Under the pieces are notes generated by a model. That model searched no databases. It saw only the letters and a program-made list of their open reading frames with translations, and was not told the origin of the DNA. From positions 1 through 11,689 of the forward strand of contig JAABSI010000091.1 in assembly GCA_011390455.1 (NCBI GenBank): a stretch of DNA of 11,689 nt, in the 5' to 3' direction. Every line of letters begins with the position of its first letter. Positions within the stretch are counted from its first letter, which is position 1. Position numbers and translations under genes: made by a program. The stretch comes from Trueperaceae bacterium (GTDB lineage Bacteria > Deinococcota > Deinococci > Deinococcales > Trueperaceae). This document shows positions 7,197 to 11,689 of this stretch, piece after piece.

Positions 7197-8668
7197 GCCG
7201 GCGGCGGGCCAGCAGCCCGGACGAGCGCCCGCACCTGAGCCAAGCTGGCGTCGTCGGCGAGCATCAGCAATCGATCGCCGTCCAGCATGATCGTCGAACC
7301 GCGTGGCACCACGAACGTGCCGCCGCGGCTGATGAGGACGACGAGGGCGCCTTCGGGCAGCCCGATCTCGAGGATCCGGCGACCGACGACGGACGAACCC
7401 GCGGGCACGACGACCTCGACGAGATCGCTGTCCAGGTCTGCGGTCTGCTCGAACTCGAGCGGGTAACGCAGCGGCCGAGCAAGGGGGACGTCGACCCCCA
7501 GCATGCGGGCAACGAACGGGATCGAGGGCCCCTGCAGCAAGACCGACGTCAGGACGATGAAGAACACGACGTTGAAGATCAGGCTCGCGTCCGGCACGCC
7601 CATCACCAACGGGTAGGTGGCCAGGATGATCGGCACCGCGCCGCGGAGGCCGACCCACGCGACGAGACCGACCTCCCGGCGGGGTAACCCGGTGAACCAG
7701 AGCGTCGCGAACACGGCGAGCGGCCGCGCCACGAACATCAGCACGAGCGCCAACAGCAGTCCGGTCCACGCGACGGGCGCGAGCTCGGAAGGGAACACGA
7801 GTAACCCGAGCGCGAGGAACATCGTGATCTGCATCAGCCAGGCCACGCCGTCGTGGAAACGCGTGATGCTTCGCTTGTGGATGAAGTGATGGTTGCCCAT
7901 GACCAGGCCGACGAGGTAGACGGCCAAGAAGCCGTTGCCGCCGAGCCAGTCGGTGACGCCGTAGACGACCGCGACGGCGGCGAGCGTGAAGACGGGGTAC
8001 AGGCCGTCGTAGTTCAGGTGGATGCGGTTGATCACCACCACCAGCAGGCGCCCGAGGCCCCAACCGACGGCCGCTCCGACCACCATCTGGCGCAAGAACA
8101 ACGGGAGCAAGCTCCACCCGCTCGCGTCGGGCTGCACGATCAACGTGATGAGCCCGACCGTCAGGAAGATCGCCATGGGGTCGTTACTGCCGGACTCGAG
8201 CTCGAGCACCCGCTTCAGGCGCTCCTTGAGACCCGTCCCGCGCGACCGCATCACCGAGAAGACGGCCGCCGCATCCGTGCTCGAGACGATCGCTCCGAGC
8301 AGCAGACCCTGGAGGAGGGGCAGTCCGAGCACCCAGGTCGCGAACAGACCCATCGTCGACGCCGTGAGCACCACCCCCACGGTCGAAAGCGCCATTCCGG
8401 TCCACAGCAACGGCCGCACGGCACGCCATTCGGTGTCCAGGCCACCGGAGAAGAGGATGTAGGCGAGCGCGATGATGCCGAGCGACTGAGCGATCAGAGG
8501 ATCGTCGAAGGCGATGCCGCCCAAACCCTCCGAGCCCGCCAACATGCCGACGAGGAGGAACAGCACGAGCGCCGGCAGTCCGAGCCGCCCCGAGGCCTTG
8601 CTGGCGACGACGCTGAACAGGATGAGGGCGCCGAAGCCGACCAGGAGAAGGTCCAGCGACGCCGTCAT
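7193..8668 (-). CDS. cvrA: Potassium/proton antiporter with C-terminal RCK_C domain (CvrA/NhaP2 type)
   Basis: Inner-membrane CPA1 antiporter that exports K+ (or Na+) for H+, important for cell volume and pH control. 491 residues. Residues ~1-390 are a run of about a dozen hydrophobic helices, including LVLFLLVGMLAGSEGLGG (34-51) and ALAYILFSGGLDTEW (67-81). The exchange site shows SSTDAAAVFSVMR (129-141) and LESGSNDPMAIFLT (157-170), whose Asn162-Asp163 are the ND pair of electroneutral antiporters. Residues ~404-487 form a TrkA-C/RCK_C domain (VVVPAGSSVVGRRILEIGLP), a regulatory ligand-binding module; CvrA proteins often carry a further C-terminal CorC-type domain, which is absent here. The start has only a weak GAGG close by. 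It begins 25 bp after mgtE ends, so it is most likely read from the mgtE transcript, possibly with translational coupling. Confidence 0.92.
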   Translation of the reverse strand: MTASLDLLLVGFGALILFSVVASKASGRLGLPALVLFLLVGMLAGSEGLGGIAFDDPLIAQSLGIIALAYILFSGGLDTEWRAVRPLLWTGMALSTVGVVLTASTMGLFATWVLGLPLLQGLLLGAIVSSTDAAAVFSVMRSRGTGLKERLKRVLELESGSNDPMAIFLTVGLITLIVQPDASGWSLLPLFLRQMVVGAAVGWGLGRLLVVVINRIHLNYDGLYPVFTLAAVAVVYGVTDWLGGNGFLAVYLVGLVMGNHHFIHKRSITRFHDGVAWLMQITMFLALGLLVFPSELAPVAWTGLLLALVLMFVARPLAVFATLWFTGLPRREVGLVAWVGLRGAVPIILATYPLVMGVPDASLIFNVVFFIVLTSVLLQGPSIPFVARMLGVDVPLARPLRYPLEFEQTADLDSDLVEVVVPAGSSVVGRRILEIGLPEGALVVLISRGGTFVVPRGSTIMLDGDRLLMLADDASLAQVRALVRAAGPPPA

Positions 8669-8693
8669 GACCTCGGTTCGCGACGCTCGCCCA

Positions 8694-10133
8694 TCACAGC
8701 AGCGTGCCGCTCAAGAACCACGTCGCGATGGTGAAGAAGATGATGATCCCGGTGACGTCCACCAGCGTCGCGATGAAGGGGGCCGAGGACGTCGCGGGGT
8801 CGGCCCCCAGCCGCTTGAGCAGCAACGGGAGCAGCGAACCGGACAGGGAGCCCCAGACGACCACGCCGACGAGGGACACCCCCACGGTGAGCATCACCAG
8901 CGGCCAGTACTCGCCGTAGGCGCCGAAGGCCACCGCCCACAGGGCGATGCGCCCGGCCCCCAACGCGCCGAGAATGACCCCGAGCAGGAGCCCGGAGGCG
9001 AGCTCCCGCCGCATCACTCGCCACCAGTCGCCCAGCCGCACCTCGCCGAGCGCGAGGGCACGGGTGATCAGCGTGGCCGCCTGGGCGCCGCTGTTGCCGC
9101 CGGACGCGATGATCAGCGGCAGGAAGATCGCGAGCACCACGGCGCTGGCGAGCTCGTCCGCGTAGAACGCCATCGCCTCCGCGGTCAACATGCCGCCGAA
9201 CAGCAGGATGACCAGCCACACCCCGCGCTTGCGCACCATCGTCCACACGGGGACCTGCAGGTAGGGATCCTCGAGCGCCTGCACCCCGCCGAGCATCTGG
9301 ATGTCCTCAGTCGCCTCGCGCTCCTGCACGTCGAGGACGTCGTCGACCGTGACGATGCCGACCAACACGCCGGCGCCGTCGACGACCGGCAGCGCCGAGC
9401 GGTCGTGTCGCCGGAAGGTCGCCACCGCCAGTTCCTGGTCGTCGAGCACGTTCAGCGCCACGAAGGCGCGGTCCATCAGCGACTCGATCCGCGTCTCCGG
9501 ATCGACCGTCAGCAGCTGGCGGATGCGGAGGTCGTCGATCAGGACGCCGCCCGGCCCGGTGACGTAGACCACGTTCAGCGTCTCGGAGTCCTCGCCGAAG
9601 ACGCGCACGTGGGCCAGGGCCTCCGCGACGGTCCAGGCGGGCTTGACGCGCACGTAGTCCGGCGTCATCAGCCGGCCGATCGAGTCCTCGGGGTAGCCGA
9701 GCAGCTGCAGCGCGGTCGCCCGCTCCTCCGCCGACAGGAGGTTGATCATGCGCACGGTGACCTTGCCGGGCAGCTCCTCGAGGAGCGCCGTGCGGTCGTC
9801 CGCCGACATCTCCTCGAGCACGGCCGCCGCGTCCGCGTCCGAGAGCGTGTGCAGCAGGTGCTCCTGCGCGTCGAAGGAGAGGTGCTCGAACACGTCGAAG
9901 GCCCGCTCGCGATCGAGGAGCCGGAAGGCGACGGCCTCCTGCTCGGCGGGCAGGCGATCGATCGCCTCGGCGACGTCGGGGACCTCGCCGGTGCGCAGGC
10001 GCTGCTTCAGGCGGTCGAAACGCCGCTCGGCGATGCACTGCGCCAGTTCGGCGCTGAGCGTGCCGATCGGATCGGCGTCGGACGGGTCAGGCGCGCCCTG
10101 CGTGACGGGTGCATCGGAGGGGGTCGGGTTCAT
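8694..10133 (-). CDS. mgtE: Magnesium transporter MgtE
   Basis: Mg2+-gated, Mg2+-selective channel of the inner membrane. 479 residues, slightly longer than Thermus MgtE (~450). The cytosolic N domain of helical repeats spans ~30-155 (LPAEQEAVAFRLLDRERAFDVFEHL), a CBS pair ~156-275 (RLMTPDYVRVKPAWTVAEAL; HDRSALPVVDGAGVLVGIVTVDDVLDV) and five membrane helices ~300-479. SGGNSGAQAATLITRALALGEV (344-365) is the MgtE signature, and Asp459 in SSAPFIATLVDVTG corresponds to the pore Asp of Thermus MgtE (Asp432). GAGG seven bases upstream supports the ATG at 10133. The first ~22 residues are unusually rich in Pro and Asp (NPTPSDAP, APDPSDADP). A short ORF in another frame runs through the start codon (10087-10152) and may control translation. 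No M-box-like leader fits in the 145-bp upstream gap. First gene of a probable mgtE-cvrA operon. Confidence 0.96.
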   Translation of the reverse strand: MNPTPSDAPVTQGAPDPSDADPIGTLSAELAQCIAERRFDRLKQRLRTGEVPDVAEAIDRLPAEQEAVAFRLLDRERAFDVFEHLSFDAQEHLLHTLSDADAAAVLEEMSADDRTALLEELPGKVTVRMINLLSAEERATALQLLGYPEDSIGRLMTPDYVRVKPAWTVAEALAHVRVFGEDSETLNVVYVTGPGGVLIDDLRIRQLLTVDPETRIESLMDRAFVALNVLDDQELAVATFRRHDRSALPVVDGAGVLVGIVTVDDVLDVQEREATEDIQMLGGVQALEDPYLQVPVWTMVRKRGVWLVILLFGGMLTAEAMAFYADELASAVVLAIFLPLIIASGGNSGAQAATLITRALALGEVRLGDWWRVMRRELASGLLLGVILGALGAGRIALWAVAFGAYGEYWPLVMLTVGVSLVGVVVWGSLSGSLLPLLLKRLGADPATSSAPFIATLVDVTGIIIFFTIATWFLSGTLL

Positions 10134-10152
10134 CGCTCTGCCTCGTTTTCAT
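10087..10152 (-). CDS. Candidate leader peptide (uORF) overlapping the mgtE start
   Basis: A 21-codon ORF starts at ATG 10152, nineteen bases ahead of the mgtE ATG and in a different frame, and ends at TGA 10089-10087 inside mgtE. GGAGG lies seven bases upstream, a better ribosome site than that of mgtE itself. The peptide begins MKTRQSDEPDPLR and ends with a Cys/His/Arg-containing tail. DEPDP (residues 7-11) recalls MEPDP at the start of the enterobacterial MgtL leader, where acidic-proline runs make ribosomes fall off at low Mg2+. The mgtE ATG is spelled by codons 7-8 of this ORF, so a ribosome on DEPDP would cover it. Translation is unproven. Because the same bases give NPTP in the mgtE frame, chance is a real alternative. 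Confidence 0.45.
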   Translation of the reverse strand: MKTRQSDEPDPLRCTRHAGRA

Positions 10153-10208
10153 GGCCGCACCTCCGGTGGGCGAAGCGCCGCCCGTGGGCGCCGACGTCGC
10201 CGAAGCGC

Positions 10209-10214
10209 ATTGTA
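10209..10214 (-). promoter_or_regulatory. Putative -10 element TACAAT for mgtE-cvrA
   Basis: TACAAT on the minus strand is one of the few AT-rich hexamers in the mgtE-flavodoxin gap. Transcription from about 10202 gives a leader of roughly 50 nt before the short ORF and 69 nt before mgtE. The -35 position reads GGGGAA-like and is not convincing. Confidence 0.4.
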
Positions 10215-10278
10215 CCGGGACGGCTGCACCTTCCCCTCGCGCCGCTCAGGAGCCAGGCTAGCCACGAGGAGAGCGAGG

Positions 10279-10839
10279 ATGGCAGAGGTCCTGATCGTCT
10301 ACGCGACCGAGCTCGGGCACACCCGGCGGATCGCGGAGAAAGTGGCCACCGAGATGCGCTCGGCCGGTCACCTACCGTCGGTCGCGAGCTCCGACTCGGC
10401 GCCCGACCTCGACCGCTTCGACGCCGTCGTCGTGGGCGCGCCCGTGCGCACGAGCGCCTTCATGACCGCCATCGAGGACTACGCCCGCGACCACGCGGCC
10501 GACCTCGGCCGCCGCCCCAGCGCCCTCTTCTCGGTCTGCGCCCCCGACGACCACGACGACCGCGGCTGCCGCGAGGCGCTCGACGCCTACCTGCGCGCCC
10601 TGCAGCACGAGACCGGTTGGCACCCCGACGTGATCGCGAGCTTCGCCGGCGTGCGACCGTACACGCACATCGGCATGGCGCATCACGTCCTGGGCGCCGA
10701 GGCCCCGAAGGCGGCCGATCGTGAGGCGGGCGCCACCGACTGGGACGCCGTATCGGGGTTCGTCGAGGCCTTCCTGCACCACCTGAACCGGGCCCAAGGG
10801 GCACGCTCGGTCAGTTCAGCTCGTCCAAGGTCAGCCTGA
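10279..10839 (+). CDS. Flavodoxin-domain protein, HemG-like (putative protoporphyrinogen IX dehydrogenase)
   Basis: 186 residues, cytosolic or membrane-peripheral. The FMN phosphate loop is TELGHT (10-15) after the first strand VLIVYA; AVVVGAPVRTSAFMTAIEDYARDHAADLGRRPSALFSVC (49-87) and the closing GWHPDVIASFAG (113-124) and TDWDAVSGFVEAF (153-165) follow HemG of E. coli in order. HemG oxidises protoporphyrinogen IX to protoporphyrin IX with quinone as acceptor in haem synthesis; the family also holds other flavodoxins, so the reaction is inferred. The ATG follows GAGGAGAGCGAGG, a good ribosome site. A longer frame back to 9742 is only the shadow of mgtE. It is divergent from mgtE (145-bp gap), and its last 29 bases overlap the end of yfbR. 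The tail beyond residue ~170 is Ser/Arg-rich and looks unstructured. No other haem gene is nearby. Confidence 0.82.
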   Translation: MAEVLIVYATELGHTRRIAEKVATEMRSAGHLPSVASSDSAPDLDRFDAVVVGAPVRTSAFMTAIEDYARDHAADLGRRPSALFSVCAPDDHDDRGCREALDAYLRALQHETGWHPDVIASFAGVRPYTHIGMAHHVLGAEAPKAADREAGATDWDAVSGFVEAFLHHLNRAQGARSVSSARPRSA

Positions 10840-11401
10840 AGCTCGGGACGTACAGCGCGACGAAGCGGTCCACCTCGGGATCGCCCAACGCATCGAGGCC
10901 ACGGCGGATCGACGCCTCGGCGCGCTCGAACTCGCGGTTGCCCGCCTTGGCCTCCTCCACGCACTTGAGGTACGCACAGAGCTTGTCGGCCAGCTTCACC
11001 ATCCGCCACGCCTCGGCGTCCTCGGCGCGCGCGAACAGCAGCGGCTCGTACGCGGCGCGCACCGACTCCGGCACCATCTCGAGCAGCTTGTGCTTCGCGA
11101 CCTCACCGAGGTCCGCGACGGCGTCGCGCACCTGCGGGTTGAAGTACTTGATGGGGCTCGGCACGTCGCCGGTGATGACCTCCTCAGCGTCGTGGAAGAC
11201 GGCGAGCAGGGCCGTTCGCTCGGGATCGACGGCCTCCCGACCGAGCCGCTCGTTCTGCAAGAGCGCCAGCGCGTGGGCGATCATCGCCACCTGCAGGCTG
11301 TGCTCCTGGATGTTCTCGGTCGACGTGTTGCGCATGAGGCCCCAGCGCTGGATGAACTTCATGCGGGCCAGATAGGCGAAGAAGTGACTCACGGGGGGCA
11401 T
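10811..11401 (-). CDS. yfbR: HD-domain 5'-deoxynucleotidase, YfbR-like
   Basis: Cytosolic metal-dependent phosphatase releasing phosphate from deoxyribonucleoside 5'-monophosphates; in E. coli YfbR takes part in dNTP and thymidine salvage. 196 residues against 199 in E. coli, colinear throughout: SHFFAYLARMKFIQRWGLMRNTSTENIQEHSLQVAMIAHAL (5-45), FHDAEEVITGDVPSPIKYFN (69-88), LADKLCAYLKCVEEAKAGNREF (138-159) and the closing YVPSFRLTLDELN. HD metal ligands are His34, His70-Asp71 and Asp139; Arg19-Trp20 match the nucleotide-selecting pair. ATG 11401 is annotated, but no Shine-Dalgarno precedes it. GTG 11392, three codons in, follows TACGAT by seven bases and could be a leaderless start. A longer frame to 11467 runs into the inverted repeat and is rejected. 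Its end overlaps the convergent flavodoxin gene by 29 bp. Confidence 0.95.
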   Translation of the reverse strand: MPPVSHFFAYLARMKFIQRWGLMRNTSTENIQEHSLQVAMIAHALALLQNERLGREAVDPERTALLAVFHDAEEVITGDVPSPIKYFNPQVRDAVADLGEVAKHKLLEMVPESVRAAYEPLLFARAEDAEAWRMVKLADKLCAYLKCVEEAKAGNREFERAEASIRRGLDALGDPEVDRFVALYVPSFRLTLDELN

Positions 11402-11405
11402 CGTA
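11400..11405 (-). promoter_or_regulatory. Possible -10 element TACGAT for leaderless yfbR
   Basis: TACGAT (TANNNT type) on the minus strand ends seven bases before the GTG at 11392, the expected distance to a transcription start. It overlaps the ATG at 11401, so the two start models are mutually exclusive. No -35 is recognisable. Confidence 0.3.
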
Positions 11406-11406
11406 G

Positions 11407-11485
11407 CGCGGGGGGTGCGGGCGCGATGGCGGGCCTGGAGCCACCGGAGGTGCCAACGGCCCGCCATCGCGCCCGCACCCCCGCG
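11407..11485. repeat. Long inverted repeat with 25-bp perfect arms upstream of yfbR
   Basis: Arms 11411-11435 and 11458-11482 are perfect reverse complements over 25 bp (GGGGGTGCGGGCGCGATGGC and on to GGCC). With one bulged G (11410) the stem gains three more pairs (11407-11409 with 11483-11485). The 22-nt spacer holds a smaller imperfect hairpin (GCCACC-GGA-GGTGCC). No T-run follows on either strand, and no target-site duplication flanks it. It could be a strong terminator, a REP-like or miniature mobile element, or an operator. It occupies the place where a -35 element of yfbR would be. Confidence 0.75.
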
Positions 11486-11689
11486 GCCTCCGTCGCCTGG
11501 GGGGCGGCACCGCGAGCGGGGTGGCCGATGTGCGTGTGGGGCGCGTCACCGGCGCCGGGGCATCGCTGCGCGGCCAGGGTCGACGGGGGGCGGGTCGAGG
11601 CCGCAACGGTGCGTGGCGCCAGCGCCGCTCGGCGATCGCCCCCACCTCCTACCCACCAAGGTCGTGGGGGTGTGGGGTGGCGGGCCGTT
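11486..11689. other. Non-coding right edge, no recognisable gene
   Basis: Taken with the repeat and promoter before it, about 290 bp at the right end carry no gene I can support; open frames here give Arg/Pro-rich products typical of shadow translation. Visible are a 10-bp palindrome GGCGATCGCC (11631-11640), and CCCCCAC (11639-11645) matched by GTGGGGG (11664-11670), which leads into a G-rich stretch to 11686. It may hold the promoter or terminator of a gene beyond the window. Confidence 0.5.

Noticed and set aside
6444..8117. 557-codon open frame on the minus strand across the DinB-like gene and the antiporter gene
   Set aside because: It conflicts with two clear genes, is Arg/Gly/Pro-rich, and matches no family.
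9952..9967. 16-bp perfect palindrome AGGCGATCGATCGCCT
   Set aside because: It lies inside mgtE coding sequence and is explained by codons for conserved residues (EAIDRLP); no sign of function.
10134..10278. M-box (ykoK) magnesium riboswitch before mgtE
   Set aside because: The gap to the divergent gene is 145 bp and the likely leader is about 70 nt, too short for an M-box of roughly 170 nt.
8514..10724. 736-codon open frame on the plus strand across mgtE and into the flavodoxin gene
   Set aside because: Antisense shadow of mgtE with low-complexity composition; no start signal or recognisable motif.
11664..11686. G-quadruplex at the right edge
   Set aside because: Only three G-runs of three or more are present, with a GG between; it does not meet the usual four-run pattern within the window.

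Overview
This is a high-GC window (by eye around 70% G+C, with C/G at nearly every third codon position, GTG starts used beside ATG, and long shadow ORFs in most other frames). It reads as ordinary bacterial chromosome: there is no transposase, integrase, phage gene, CRISPR array, rRNA or tRNA that I can see. Composition, TANNNT-type -10 elements and gene content fit an actinomycetote or a high-GC member of the Deinococcota (for example the Trueperaceae). I cannot decide between them from the sequence. The YfiT/BstA-type DinB protein leans weakly towards Deinococcota or Bacillota-like thiol chemistry.

Layout. The window opens inside the 3' end of selD (+). After a 208-bp gap carrying a CsoR/CstR-like palindrome comes a membrane-anchored DUF302 protein (+). 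It converges on aacS, acetoacetyl-CoA synthetase (-), which has its own clear sigma70-type promoter. Next on the minus strand are an exported cupredoxin with a complete type-1 copper site, a zinc-dependent medium-chain alcohol dehydrogenase, and a CaiB/BaiF family III CoA-transferase upstream of it. The CoA-transferase is divergent from a DinB/YfiT-like gene (+), which ends tail-to-tail with cvrA/nhaP2, a K+/H+ antiporter (-). cvrA lies 25 bp downstream of mgtE (-) in a probable two-gene cation operon. mgtE is divergent from a HemG-like flavodoxin gene (+), whose end overlaps the end of yfbR, an HD-domain 5'-nucleotidase (-). The last ~290 bp hold no recognisable gene but contain a long near-perfect inverted repeat.

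How the genes may work together. Three loose themes are visible: metal and ion handling (MgtE, CvrA, the cupredoxin, and the DUF302 protein under a copper/persulfide-type operator); acyl-CoA and alcohol metabolism (AacS, CoA-transferase, ADH); and redox/nucleotide housekeeping (HemG-like flavodoxin, YfbR, SelD). Only mgtE-cvrA looks like a tight operon.

Most interesting candidates. (1) A 21-codon upstream ORF with a strong Shine-Dalgarno sequence runs through the mgtE start codon in another frame and encodes an acidic-proline DEPDP run, reminiscent of the EPDP start of the enterobacterial MgtL magnesium-sensing leader peptide. (2) A CsoR/CstR-type operator containing a TATTAT -10 element lies ahead of a single-pass DUF302 protein, with an 18-bp perfect palindrome touching its Shine-Dalgarno. 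(3) A 25-bp-arm hairpin lies just upstream of yfbR. All three are hypotheses from reading the sequence; no search or folding was run.
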